Shown one piece after another: positions 6,102 to 13,088 of a stretch of DNA of 13,088 bases. Numbering within the stretch: position 1 is the stretch's first letter; each line of letters begins with the position of its first letter. The stretch is from Desulfarculales bacterium UBA696 (GTDB lineage: Bacteria; Desulfobacterota; Syntrophobacteria; Syntrophobacterales; Syntrophobacteraceae), in contig DBMO01000052.1 of NCBI GenBank assembly GCA_002298995.1, forward strand, positions 1-13,088, written 5' to 3'. Under the pieces are notes generated by a model. It made no database searches and was not told where the DNA came from. It saw only the letters and a list, made by a program, of their open reading frames with translations. A program made the position numbers and the translations under genes.

Positions 6102-7550
6102 CTATCTAAGGAAGTCCTGAAGGCTTAGCGGCTTGCCGTTTACTATCAACTGGCCCGGACGGTAAGCGGCGCTTGCCTTGATGCTTTGATTTTCCCGCAC
6201 GATCAGGTTGTTTGTAATAAGGTCCTGGATCAATTCCCCTGCCCTTTCAGTGGCTACCTTATCAATTTTGGCCGGGTCGTTCAGCCCTTCCTTCTGCAAA
6301 TCGCTCTTTATCCCGCTCTGCATGATTATATTCAGGAGCTTTTCGGATATGGAAGCATTAAGGCTCGCGCTGACACTCGTAAGCGCCGCCAGGGGATTTT
6401 CAACGATCAGGCCACCCGATTCGGATACGGTTATGAAGAAGCGGGCATCGAAGTCCCCCCAGGGGGTTGCCGCCTTGAACTGCTTGATTTCCATCTCCGG
6501 TGACTTTGCCAGAAATTCGGTAAGGAATTGCTTGTAGAATCCGGTTAACTGCTCGGTCATTTCCTCGCTGTGCTTTCCGAAAAGCTGGGCCTGCATTCCT
6601 TCCATCTTCTGCTGAAATCGCACGAGGGTGTCCGAATCGAGTTTGCGCAATTCCAACTCGAAGACGAAAGGACCGAAAGACATCTGCTCGGCGGTGAGCT
6701 TCTCGAAACTGGCGGTTATGGAGGCGTTTATCGCCTCGCCGCTAAACCACGATGCCTGACGGTACGCGGCCGACTGCACGCCCATAGGGGCGGCGCCGTT
6801 AGCTCCCCTGAAGTCCATGTTCGCGCACGCGATGCTCATCTCACCCGTGGCATATGCCTTTTCTCCCTGCTGGATATCAAAATCACCGGTCAGTGACTTG
6901 AGCACGAGCTGCTGGTCGGGGTCACTAACGTTAAGTGCCGGTATGCTAAACGACCCGGATGCCTTGTTCCGCAAGACATCGAACCGCCAATGGCCCTTCA
7001 GCCCTCCCCAGTCCACCGTCAGATCCTGCCCCTTGTTGTTGGGACTAGTTTTTTTGAAGGCGGGAATGCTGGCATGGGACTCACCGCTTCCGTCAAATTT
7101 TAGGATCGTCTGAATCTCGGAGGCTTTTAGTTCGGGTATTTTTTCGAGCAATCCTTTTATTACATCACCCGCTTCGCCCTCGCCGGTCCAGGTGGTGGTA
7201 ATCACCGCCATTGCCGGTTGAATCGAGCTACTCGAATCAGGGGTTTGAGTGAACGCAAGCGGTCCGTGCTGGATGGAATTTATCACCAGGAATTTCAGTG
7301 GCTGCCCATCCGGTATGTTTAGCACCACCGATGTAACGGCCGCCGAGTGGAAAATGCCACGCTCGTAGCTCTTGATCGATACCTTGAAATAGGGATTCTC
7401 TTTGGGAAGTCGAAGATAGAGCGGGATTTTTTGATCGATTGCAACCTCGTATTGTTTCTGCGCCTGGGCCCCGAGCCACCAGCCCGCCCCACAGTACGCC
7501 GCACCCAATACAACAAAGAGACAAACGAGAACTACAGCTATTTTTTTCAT
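6102..7550 (-). CDS. DUF945 (YdgA-like) periplasmic protein
   Basis: This 482-residue protein belongs to the DUF945/YdgA family, whose role is poorly understood. Residues 4-26 form one hydrophobic N-terminal segment after MKK, with no clear cleavage motif, so it is probably a signal anchor that leaves the bulk in the periplasm. Family features follow: WWLGAQAQKQYE (about 24-35), then SYERGIFHSAAVT (about 61-73) and INSIQHGPLAF (about 91-101), typical of the conserved N-terminal block. The rest is mostly alternating beta-strand sequence with amphipathic helices, and the C-terminus contains IVNGKPLSLQDFL, also common in the family. Length is normal. ATG 7550 follows AGGG on the minus strand with about seven bases between. 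It stands alone, convergent with the trmJ pair and divergent from the DnaJ-like gene, so context gives no functional hint. Confidence 0.85.
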   Translation of the reverse strand: MKKIAVVLVCLFVVLGAAYCGAGWWLGAQAQKQYEVAIDQKIPLYLRLPKENPYFKVSIKSYERGIFHSAAVTSVVLNIPDGQPLKFLVINSIQHGPLAFTQTPDSSSSIQPAMAVITTTWTGEGEAGDVIKGLLEKIPELKASEIQTILKFDGSGESHASIPAFKKTSPNNKGQDLTVDWGGLKGHWRFDVLRNKASGSFSIPALNVSDPDQQLVLKSLTGDFDIQQGEKAYATGEMSIACANMDFRGANGAAPMGVQSAAYRQASWFSGEAINASITASFEKLTAEQMSFGPFVFELELRKLDSDTLVRFQQKMEGMQAQLFGKHSEEMTEQLTGFYKQFLTEFLAKSPEMEIKQFKAATPWGDFDARFFITVSESGGLIVENPLAALTSVSASLNASISEKLLNIIMQSGIKSDLQKEGLNDPAKIDKVATERAGELIQDLITNNLIVRENQSIKASAAYRPGQLIVNGKPLSLQDFLR

Positions 7551-7756
7551 ATCAAATCCCTCGGTTCATCAAGCCCCAAACTCAATTCCTCAACTCCTCG
7601 GTTACAATCAGACAATCTCATAGCCGATTTAGGGAAAGGAATCAAATAATCCAGGAGTGCAAGCCGGGCGACCGGCGGTTTTTGCTCCTCGGCCGCGCCT
7701 TTATATTCTGTAATGAATTGTCGTTTCACGCTGGTTTCATTGCTATTCTGGGGCGG

Positions 7757-7785
7757 TTAATCTATTTTAAAATATGTGATAGAAT
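7757..7785 (+). promoter_or_regulatory. Possible promoter of the DnaJ-like gene
   Basis: TTAATC (7757-7762), 17 bases, then TAGAAT (7780-7785, 5 of 6 to consensus) lie in an A/T-rich patch about 60 bases before the start. The -35 match is weak (3 of 6) and I see no heat-shock sigma-32 pattern. Confidence 0.3.
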
Positions 7786-7846
7786 ATCAGTTCGCTTAGC
7801 CGAGCGCGGGTGCAATTCCTGAAGAATGCGGAGAAGAATAAAATAG

Positions 7847-8743
7847 ATGTCCACTATCGATTACTATGAAGCCCTCAGCGTCTCTGCGGATGCTACGCCG
7901 GAGACGATAAAGAAAGCATACAGAAAACTGGCGCTGGAGACCCATCCCGACAAGAACCCGGGGGACCCGCGCGCCGAGGAGCGGTTCAAGAAGATCAACG
8001 AAGCCTACGGCGTCCTATCCGATGCTAAAAAGCGCTCGCAATACGACCAATACCGGCGTCTCGGGGGCGGCCCGAGGCCAGGCGGGCCTTACGGAACCGG
8101 TTTTGGATACTCGCAGGACGAAATCTTCAGGGATTTTTTCACCAGCGGGCAGGCCCAGGACGTTTTTTCAGAGATGCAAAAAGAATTCGAACGAATGGGT
8201 ATGAGGTTCGACCCCGGCTTCATAAATAATCTCTTTTTCGGCGGAAAAAACATTTTCTTCGAGGGAGTGGTCTTCGGCCCGTCGAGAATTCGGGTCGTAA
8301 GGTTCGGGTCTCCATTCCGGCAGCAGCAAAAACCTTACGCAGGGAGCAACGGAGAGCACGAATCGGGCGGCTCGAAGCCGAGAGGTTTGCTAGATTCAGG
8401 ATTGTCGCTTCTGGCGCGGGCGGGCAAAAAAGCCGGAGAATACATTATCAAGAAGGCGTTAGGCATTCAGGACATCCCCTCAAACCGCAGGGACGAGGAA
8501 ATCAGGGGCACGATCCCTGAGCCTGATTTGACCTACAAGCTCGATATATCGGAGCTTCAGGCCCGCGACGGCGCCGTCGTGCAACTCGCCCTCCCGCATA
8601 TTCAGGAAGAGAGGGTCGTCTCGGTGCGCATCCCGCCGGGGGTAAAATCCGGGACGAAACTTCGCCTCAAAGAAATGGGGAATGAACTCCCGCACAACCC
8701 CACCCGTCGTGGCGATGTTTATATTGAGCTTCGGGTGGCGTAA
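7847..8743 (+). CDS. DnaJ/CbpA-like co-chaperone without zinc-finger region
   Basis: The 298-residue protein is a J-domain co-chaperone that would stimulate ATP hydrolysis by DnaK (Hsp70) and help load substrates. The J domain covers about residues 5-70, with the essential HPD at 33-35 and the helix IKKAYRKLALETHPD before it. A short Gly-rich stretch (about 73-88) follows. There is no CxxCxGxG zinc-binding repeat, so it is CbpA-like (class B) rather than DnaJ proper. The C-terminal beta-sandwich (about 225-298) carries YKLDIS, VRIPPGVKSGTKLRLKEMG and GDVYIELRV, the conserved substrate-binding fold, but only one such domain is recognisable where CbpA has two. The segment 90-220 is divergent, with phenylalanine-rich and basic patches. 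The ATG at 7847 has GGAGAAGA upstream. It is followed by a palindrome rather than a co-transcribed gene; no dnaK or grpE is in the window. Confidence 0.88.
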   Translation: MSTIDYYEALSVSADATPETIKKAYRKLALETHPDKNPGDPRAEERFKKINEAYGVLSDAKKRSQYDQYRRLGGGPRPGGPYGTGFGYSQDEIFRDFFTSGQAQDVFSEMQKEFERMGMRFDPGFINNLFFGGKNIFFEGVVFGPSRIRVVRFGSPFRQQQKPYAGSNGEHESGGSKPRGLLDSGLSLLARAGKKAGEYIIKKALGIQDIPSNRRDEEIRGTIPEPDLTYKLDISELQARDGAVVQLALPHIQEERVVSVRIPPGVKSGTKLRLKEMGNELPHNPTRRGDVYIELRVA

Positions 8744-8803
8744 GCGGGCGGAAAAGCGGAAATCGGCTGGGTAAGGGCGGCGAGGGCGCCAATCCAGTTC
8801 CTC

Positions 8804-8876
8804 CGTAGGGCGGGCACAGGCTTTACCGTGCCCACCGACATCAGCAGTGGGCACGGTAGCCTGTGCTCACCCTACG
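8804..8876. repeat. 73-base inverted repeat of the GTGGGCACGG family
   Basis: The arms 8804-8835 and about 8847-8876 are near-complementary (CGTAGGGCGGGCACAGGCTT against its partner, with a few mismatches and a small bulge) around a short loop near 8836-8846. The core GTGCCCAC/GTGGGCACGG is shared with the element at 5908-6064, so both belong to one dispersed family. It lies 60 bases downstream of the DnaJ-like stop and may act as an mRNA 3'-end stabiliser or terminator, but it lacks a T tract. Confidence 0.75.
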
Positions 8877-8913
8877 TTATCGCCCCAATCATCAAGTCTT
8901 CCCGACGCCCGCC

Positions 8914-8941
8914 GTTACACCTTGCCAATTGCATTTATAAA
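8914..8941 (+). promoter_or_regulatory. Possible promoter of the copper operon
   Basis: GTTACA (8914-8919, 4 of 6), a 16-base spacer and TATAAA (8936-8941, 5 of 6) lie about 27 bases before the CopZ-like start. The spacing is not the 19-20 bases expected of a CueR/MerR-controlled promoter, and I see no CopY- or CueR-type operator, so the metal-responsive regulator is not identifiable here. Confidence 0.3.
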
Positions 8942-8967
8942 ACTGCTAACGAAAGGGAAAAGTGCAA

Positions 8968-9165
8968 ATGAAGACCGTGAAGATCAGGGGGATGTCCTGC
9001 AATCACTGTGTAAAGGCTGTTAAGAAGGCGTTGGAGGAAATCGATGGACTGAGCGGTGTCAGCGTCGATCTCGAAAAGGGGGAGGCCTCATTTGACGAAA
9101 AAAACCCCGTTGACGAGCGGGTCATAAGGGAAAAGATAGAGAAGGCGGGCTTCGAAATTGGCTAA
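8968..9165 (+). CDS. copZ: CopZ-like heavy-metal-associated copper chaperone
   Basis: A 65-residue single HMA-domain protein with the ferredoxin-like beta-alpha-beta-beta-alpha-beta pattern. The metal site is GMSCNHC near the N-terminus (M-x-C-x2-C), which binds Cu(I); such proteins carry cytosolic copper to the P-type exporter. The second half (VSVDLEKGEASFD, then REKIEKAGFEIG) matches the family end. I prefer ATG 8968, nine bases behind AAGGGA; a GTG at 8962 would add two residues but sits too close to that site. Its stop overlaps the start of the ATPase gene by 8 bases, so the two are surely co-transcribed and translationally coupled. The gene is ordinary in length. Mercury or zinc cannot be excluded from the motif alone, but the CPC ATPase next door argues for copper. 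Confidence 0.9.
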   Translation: MKTVKIRGMSCNHCVKAVKKALEEIDGLSGVSVDLEKGEASFDEKNPVDERVIREKIEKAGFEIG

Positions 9166-11626
9166 GACCAACCTTACCGTCGAGGGAATAAGCTGCGCGG
9201 CGTGCGTGCGCCGCATCGAGGAAGGCCTGAAATCCCTGGAAGGGGTAACGGATGCATCGGTTAACCTCGCAACATCCAGGGCGACGGTGGATCACGATCC
9301 CGCGGTGTTGGACGAGAGCGCGATCCGCAAAAAGATCGAGGAGATAGGCTACGGCGCTCAAATCGAGCCGCGGGGACGCGACGGTGTTAAGAGGACTGCC
9401 ATCCTTGTCGGCGGAATGACCTGCGCGGCATGCGTTCGCAGGGTGGAAAACGCCCTCAAGCCGGTCCCCGGAGTCGAGAGCGCCTCGGTCAACCTGGCAA
9501 CATCGAGGGCCACAATCGTCTATTCGCCCCGGCTCGCGGACTGGTCCGCGATCAGACGGGCCGTCGAAGACGCCGGCTATGAATACCTCGGCATTTACGG
9601 CGAAGAAGCAGCGGACCCCATGGAAGCGGTCCGCGCGCGTGAACTGCGCGAGCTCAAAATAAAGGTTGCAGTGGGCGCTGTCCTGAGCGTGCTCATCATG
9701 GCGGGCTCGATGGCGCATTCCATCCCAATCCTCGATGCCGTACCGCACGGGCTCATGCAATACATCCTGCTCGCACTCACCACCCCGGCCGTTTTCTGGG
9801 TCGGGGACAGGTTTTTTATCGGCGCGATCAAGGCATTGAAGCAAAAAACCGCCGACATGAACACACTGGTCGCGGTCGGGGCGCTTTCAGCCTACATCTA
9901 TTCGGCACTGGCCGTTTTATTCCCCCATTTTTTTTCCCAGGCGGGTGTGGAGCTGCACGTCTATTTCGACGGCGCCGCTATGATCGTTACCCTCATCCTG
10001 GTTGGAAGGCTCCTTGAACACAAGGCACGGGGGAAGACCTCGGAAGCCATCAAGAAACTGATGAAGCTCACCCCAAAAACGGCCCGTGTCGTTCGAGGCG
10101 GCGAGGAAATAGATATTCCCGTCGAAGAGGTATTGCCTGGCGATGAGGTTTTGGTGCGCCCCGGAGACCGCATCCCAACCGATGGTAAAGTCATTTCGGG
10201 AAGCTCGACCTTGAATGAATCGATGCTGACCGGCGAGAGCATGCCGGTTACAAAAGGGCCGAGCGACGAGGTCTTTGCCGGAACCATAAACCAGAGCGGG
10301 AGTTTCACCTATGAGGCTACAAAGGTAGGCTCCGAAACGGTCCTTGCCCAAATCATACGGCTGGTCGAAGAAGCCCAGGGATCAAAGGCCCCCATCCAGC
10401 GCTTCGCCGACAAAGTGGCCTCGATCTTTACTCCCGTCGTAATCGTGATCGCCATTATAACCTTCATCGTTTGGTATTTTGCAGTCCCCGGGCACGTTCT
10501 GAGCCGGGCCCTCCTGAACTTCGTTTCGGTGCTCATTATTTCCTGCCCGTGTGCTATGGGGCTTGCCACTCCAACCGCCGTGATGGTCTCGACGGGACTT
10601 GGCGCCGAAAACGGGATCCTCATCAAAAGCGGCGAGAGCCTTGAGCGGGCGCACAAACTAGATACGGTGGTCTTTGACAAGACGGGCACCATCACCAAGG
10701 GAGAGCCGGAGGTTACAGACCTTATTGCGGGCGAAGGGGTGAGCGAAACGGACCTGTTATGCATTGCGGCTTCCCTCGCCTCGGTCTCCGAGCACCCTCT
10801 CTCGCGGTCGATAGCGAAAACGGCGGAAGAAAAAGGCATTCGCTGTAACGAGGTGCGAAATTTCGAAGCTCATGCCGGCTTCGGGACGAGTGCGGAGATA
10901 AACGGGAAGGAAGCCCTGATTGGAAACCGCAAGTTCCTGGAGACCAAGAGTATCGATGCTCGAGACTTGGCGAAAGCCGCTGAAATGCTCGAAGCGCATG
11001 GAAAAACTTGTGTCTATGTGGCAATAGGCGGTGAGGCGGCCGGGGTGATAGCCCTAGCCGACAGCCTCAGGCCCTCGGCCCGCGAAGCGGTTTCCGTCCT
11101 CGAACAAATGGGACTCGGGGTCGCAATGATTACCGGCGACAGGCGGCTCAGCGCGGAAGCCGTCGCGCGCCAGGCCGGGATCAAGCGGGTGCTCGCCGAA
11201 GTGTTGCCGGGCGGGAAGGCCGGCGAGGTCCGGCGTCTTCAGCAGGAAGGGCGCACCGTTGCAATGGTCGGCGACGGCATAAACGACGCCCCCGCGCTTG
11301 CCGCCGCGGATATCGGAATCGCTATAGGAGCCGGCACCGACGTTGCCATCGAGGCAAGCGATATCACCCTTATCCGCGACAACCTGCTCCTCGTACCTTC
11401 GGCCATCAAACTTTCGTTTCTTACAATGCGGGTAATAAAGCAAAACCTCTTCTGGGCCTTTTTCTACAACGTAATAGGAATACCCGTTGCCGCCGGAGTT
11501 CTCTATCCCTTTTTCGGCATCCTCCTAAATCCCATGTATGCCGCGGCGGCAATGGCCCTAAGCTCTGTATCCGTCGTCACAAACGCCCTGCGCCTCAGAA
11601 GGATCTGGAGGAAAGAAAAAGGATGA
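9158..11626 (+). CDS. copA: Copper-exporting P1B-type ATPase
   Basis: This 822-residue inner-membrane pump would export Cu(I) from the cytosol using ATP. Two N-terminal HMA domains carry GISCAAC (C13, C16) and GMTCAAC (C89, C92). Membrane helices follow from about 168. The actuator domain has LTGES (357-361). The transport motif in the sixth helix is SCPCAMGLATP with CPC at 463-465, diagnostic of copper/silver pumps, supported by YN (770-771) and MALSS (799-803) in the last two helices. Catalytic features are complete: phosphorylated D507 in DKTGT, HP (546-547) in SEHPLS, MITGD (657-661) and GDGINDAP (705-712). The length is typical. The start is TTG 9158, overlapping the chaperone stop; the next in-frame ATG lies beyond the first metal site, so TTG is required. 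A repeat-rich spacer follows rather than another copper gene. Confidence 0.96.
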   Translation: MAKTNLTVEGISCAACVRRIEEGLKSLEGVTDASVNLATSRATVDHDPAVLDESAIRKKIEEIGYGAQIEPRGRDGVKRTAILVGGMTCAACVRRVENALKPVPGVESASVNLATSRATIVYSPRLADWSAIRRAVEDAGYEYLGIYGEEAADPMEAVRARELRELKIKVAVGAVLSVLIMAGSMAHSIPILDAVPHGLMQYILLALTTPAVFWVGDRFFIGAIKALKQKTADMNTLVAVGALSAYIYSALAVLFPHFFSQAGVELHVYFDGAAMIVTLILVGRLLEHKARGKTSEAIKKLMKLTPKTARVVRGGEEIDIPVEEVLPGDEVLVRPGDRIPTDGKVISGSSTLNESMLTGESMPVTKGPSDEVFAGTINQSGSFTYEATKVGSETVLAQIIRLVEEAQGSKAPIQRFADKVASIFTPVVIVIAIITFIVWYFAVPGHVLSRALLNFVSVLIISCPCAMGLATPTAVMVSTGLGAENGILIKSGESLERAHKLDTVVFDKTGTITKGEPEVTDLIAGEGVSETDLLCIAASLASVSEHPLSRSIAKTAEEKGIRCNEVRNFEAHAGFGTSAEINGKEALIGNRKFLETKSIDARDLAKAAEMLEAHGKTCVYVAIGGEAAGVIALADSLRPSAREAVSVLEQMGLGVAMITGDRRLSAEAVARQAGIKRVLAEVLPGGKAGEVRRLQQEGRTVAMVGDGINDAPALAAADIGIAIGAGTDVAIEASDITLIRDNLLLVPSAIKLSFLTMRVIKQNLFWAFFYNVIGIPVAAGVLYPFFGILLNPMYAAAAMALSSVSVVTNALRLRRIWRKEKG

Positions 11627-11629
11627 TTC

Positions 11630-11762
11630 AGGAATTGAGGGATTTAGGAATTAAGGGATTTAGGGGTTTGAGAATAGCGAAGTGTAGGAATGAGAGGTGA
11701 GGTGATGAACAATTACGAGTCCCTTTTATTCCTCAATTCCTAAATTCCCAACCCTCAATTCC
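11630..11762. repeat. A/G-rich tandem and inverted repeat after copA
   Basis: Two 16-base tandem copies (11630-11645 and 11646-11661, 15 of 16 identical, beginning AGGAATT) are followed by a decayed third. GGAATTGAGGG (11631-11641) pairs perfectly with CCCTCAATTCC (11752-11762), and 11642-11656 pairs with 11731-11745 with one mismatch, so the spacer can fold into a long interrupted hairpin. It begins only four bases after the copA stop and could mark its transcript end. Confidence 0.7.
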
Positions 11763-11764
11763 AT

Positions 11765-11793
11765 TTGCATTAACTTGGCTCCGTTTCTATATT
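11765..11793 (+). promoter_or_regulatory. Possible promoter of the rubredoxin gene
   Basis: TTGCAT (11765-11770), 17 bases, then TATATT (11788-11793, 5 of 6 to consensus) sit immediately right of the inverted repeat and about 53 bases before the rubredoxin start. The repeat between copA and this promoter supports an independent transcript. No PerR or OxyR site was recognised. Confidence 0.4.
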
Positions 11794-11846
11794 ATGCCCC
11801 TGTCAACCCTTGTCGAAGCTTACAAAACACACTGAGGAGGAATGAT

Positions 11847-12005
11847 ATGGACAGGTATGTTTGCACGGTGTGCGGGTATGTTTACGACCCCGCCAAGGGC
11901 GATCCGGATAATGGAATAGCCCCTGGGACCAGCTTCCAGGACCTGCCAGATGATTGGGTGTGCCCGGTTTGCGGCGCGCCGAAGGAAGATTTCGAAAAAG
12001 AATAA
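11847..12005 (+). CDS. Rubredoxin
   Basis: A 52-residue rubredoxin: a small cytosolic one-iron electron carrier with Fe bound by four Cys. The ligands are C6 and C9 (CTVCGYVYDP) and C39 and C42 (CPVCGAPKEDFE), with the conserved aromatic core Y4, Y11, Y13, F30 and W37 and the usual GIAPGTSFQDLPDDWVCP stretch. Length is exactly typical. In anaerobes rubredoxin passes electrons from NAD(P)H:rubredoxin reductase to rubrerythrin, superoxide reductase or flavodiiron proteins. The start at ATG 11847 is fixed by GAGGAGG six bases upstream; the frame is open further upstream but that sequence is unrelated. The di-iron protein gene follows after 40 bases, so it is a likely partner. No rubredoxin reductase is in the window. 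Confidence 0.97.
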   Translation: MDRYVCTVCGYVYDPAKGDPDNGIAPGTSFQDLPDDWVCPVCGAPKEDFEKE

Positions 12006-12045
12006 CAAATCAAACACGAGAGAACTCGAAAAGGGAGTATTCCAG

Positions 12046-12531
12046 ATGAGCTACGCCTTCAATGCTGCGGAAGTGTACAAAGTTGCAATTCAAATCGAGG
12101 AAAATGGAAAACGGTTTTATGAAGAATCCCTGAAGACCATAGATGTTCCCGAAGTCAAGAAACTCTTCACCGAACTTGCCGGCCAGGAAGTCGACCACAA
12201 GCACAGGTTCGAGTCCCTCCTAGCCCAGCTTCCCGCCGACGTCAAATTTCCAGCTGTCTGGGACCCGGAAAATGAGCTGGAAAAATACGTCAAGATGATG
12301 GCCGAACAGCATGTATTCATTGCCGATGTGGGCCGGATCAGCAAGGTAAAAGACGCCAAGAGCGCCCTCAAGCTGGCCATGGAGTTCGAGAAGGACTCGG
12401 TGATCTTCTTCCTGAGCCTTGAAGAGGCCTGTGCGGGCAAAAAGGACCAGGAACTCGTTAAAGTACTGGTCAAGGAAGAGCAGGAACATCTAAAACGACT
12501 TACGTTAGAACTATTAAAGCTGGATAAATAA
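12046..12531 (+). CDS. Rubrerythrin-like ferritin-family di-iron protein lacking a rubredoxin domain
   Basis: The 161-residue product is an all-alpha ferritin-like protein related to rubrerythrin, a family that reduces hydrogen peroxide or stores iron. The four-helix bundle provides candidate di-iron ligands: E18/E19 in IEENGKRFYEES, E48-x2-H51 in GQEVDHKHRF, E113/E115 in MEFEKDSVIFF, and E145-x2-H148 in KEEQEHLKRL. Two ExxH pairs are in the positions expected for the family. Classical rubrerythrin has a C-terminal rubredoxin domain; here the protein ends after the fourth helix and the rubredoxin is encoded 40 bases upstream, so the two may work as separate subunits. The start at ATG 12046 follows GGGAG by eight bases. 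Peroxidase function is inferred; a ferritin-like or sulfur-metabolism role cannot be excluded. Confidence 0.88.
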   Translation: MSYAFNAAEVYKVAIQIEENGKRFYEESLKTIDVPEVKKLFTELAGQEVDHKHRFESLLAQLPADVKFPAVWDPENELEKYVKMMAEQHVFIADVGRISKVKDAKSALKLAMEFEKDSVIFFLSLEEACAGKKDQELVKVLVKEEQEHLKRLTLELLKLDK

Positions 12532-12624
12532 CTTGCATGAGCATGATTTTGCGGAGCCATTGCCGCCCCGGGGGTTTAGTCGCAATGAGGAAGTGCGTGT
12601 ATTCGGGCGGCGTGGAGGATTCTA

Positions 12625-12873
12625 ATGAAAAAGAATGTCAAAGTATATTCGACTCCCGACTGCGCTAAATGCAATCAGGCCAAGAAGTTGTTGAAAGAAC
12701 AGGGAGTCCAATTTGATTCGGTTGATATTACCGAAAGCTCCGAAGCCCTGCAGGAGATGAGAACTCTGTCGCGTGGAGCGAGAAGCGTGCCGATAATTTC
12801 GGTTTGCGACCGGGTGCTGGTAGGCTACGACAGGGCGGAGCTTCTGGAAGCGATAAGCTGTCTCTCAAAGTAA
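12625..12873 (+). CDS. Glutaredoxin/NrdH-like thioredoxin-fold protein
   Basis: This 82-residue protein has the minimal glutaredoxin fold: strand VKVYSTPDC, active site C13-A-K-C16 at the start of the first helix, a second strand (VQFDSVDIT), the cis-proline loop SVP (54-56) and GYDRAELLEAI (67-77), which is the conserved C-terminal Gly-x-Asp segment. Such proteins reduce disulfides or, in anaerobes with no glutathione, serve thioredoxin reductase or ribonucleotide reductase. CAKC is not the CPYC of classical glutaredoxin. ATG 12625 has GGAGG six bases upstream. A 93-base gap after the di-iron protein leaves co-transcription possible. Two further Cys (61, 79) lie in the C-terminal half; their role is unknown. 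Confidence 0.88.
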   Translation: MKKNVKVYSTPDCAKCNQAKKLLKEQGVQFDSVDITESSEALQEMRTLSRGARSVPIISVCDRVLVGYDRAELLEAISCLSK

Positions 12874-12958
12874 ACCGCCTCAAAGCCAATATAGGGGGCC
12901 GTCCATCGCCCTCCGCATCACCTTGGATCCAATAGAGTTCTATTAGAGGAAGGTCCAT

Positions 12959-12986
12959 GTGGGGCAGGCTTTTCAGCCTGCCCCAC
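12959..12986. repeat. Perfect 12-bp hairpin downstream of the glutaredoxin gene
   Basis: GTGGGGCAGGCT (12959-12970) is exactly complementary to AGCCTGCCCCAC (12975-12986) around a four-base TTTC loop. It lies 85 bases after the glutaredoxin stop. Stability is high, so it could stall RNA polymerase or protect the mRNA 3' end, but the following bases (TACATTCTCC) are not a T tract. The style resembles dispersed REP-like palindromes. Confidence 0.7.
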
Positions 12987-13059
12987 TACATTCTCCCGCC
13001 GGATGGGGCTTAAATGATCCTTATTGCACCTAATACTGTTTTGCGTTCAATATTGAGCT

Positions 13060-13086
13060 GATGGGTTGCGCTCCGCTCCACCCATC
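13060..13086. repeat. Palindrome at the window edge, possibly truncated
   Basis: GATGGGT (13060-13066) pairs with ACCCATC (13080-13086), with a small inner GCG/CGC stem (13068-13076). The window ends two bases later, so a larger repeat may continue. It is the second palindrome in about 100 bases after the glutaredoxin gene. Confidence 0.5.
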
Positions 13087-13088
13087 CT

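Noticed and set aside
9122..9844. 240-codon minus-strand open frame across the copZ-copA junction
   Set aside because: It is antisense to two clearly recognised copper genes and its sequence has no domain; GC-rich genes often produce such shadows.

Overview
The window looks like chromosomal housekeeping and accessory DNA from an anaerobic or microaerophilic Gram-negative bacterium, most likely of the former Deltaproteobacteria (sulfate-reducing or syntrophic type). The clues are a Ros/MucR zinc-finger regulator, a rubredoxin gene next to a rubrerythrin-like di-iron protein, a Cys-rich Rossmann protein behind a TrmJ-type methyltransferase, a periplasmic DUF945 protein, moderate-to-high GC with many ATG/GTG/TTG starts, and intergenic spacers filled with palindromic repeats. 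The lineage is an inference from gene content; no rRNA or other marker is present.

Layout. A CDP-alcohol phosphatidyltransferase (+, 273-917) converges on a SpoVT/AbrB-like regulator (-, 1010-1474). Next on the minus strand come a DUF72 protein with an aberrant C-terminal tail (1805-2764) and a MucR-type regulator (2980-3525) with a well-formed promoter. A 766-base gap (3526-4291) holds that promoter and one possible 51-residue small ORF. A plus-strand pair follows: a TrmJ-type tRNA 2'-O-methyltransferase (4310-5038) and a tightly coupled NAD-binding-fold, Cys-rich protein of unknown function (5050-5745). A nested inverted-repeat element (5908-6064) separates it from a convergent DUF945 gene (-, 6102-7550).

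From 7847 to the end all genes lie on the plus strand: a DnaJ/CbpA-like co-chaperone, a copper module (CopZ-like chaperone overlapping a CopA-type P1B ATPase), then rubredoxin, a rubrerythrin-like protein and a glutaredoxin-like protein. The last three form a plausible redox-defence group: rubredoxin could carry electrons to the di-iron protein and the thioredoxin-fold protein could handle thiols. Copper export next to them fits a metal/oxidative-stress neighbourhood, although spacing and repeats suggest separate transcripts.

Intergenic spacers carry several palindromes: GTGGGCACGG-type elements at 5908-6064 and 8804-8876, a perfect 12-bp hairpin at 12959-12986, a truncated one at 13060-13086, and an A/G-rich inverted repeat at 11630-11762. 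No rRNA, tRNA, CRISPR array, phage gene or intact transposase is visible. I did not find a convincing new multi-gene system. The most interesting items are the repeat element at 5908-6064, the Cys-rich Rossmann protein, the DUF72 tail, and the MucR promoter palindrome.
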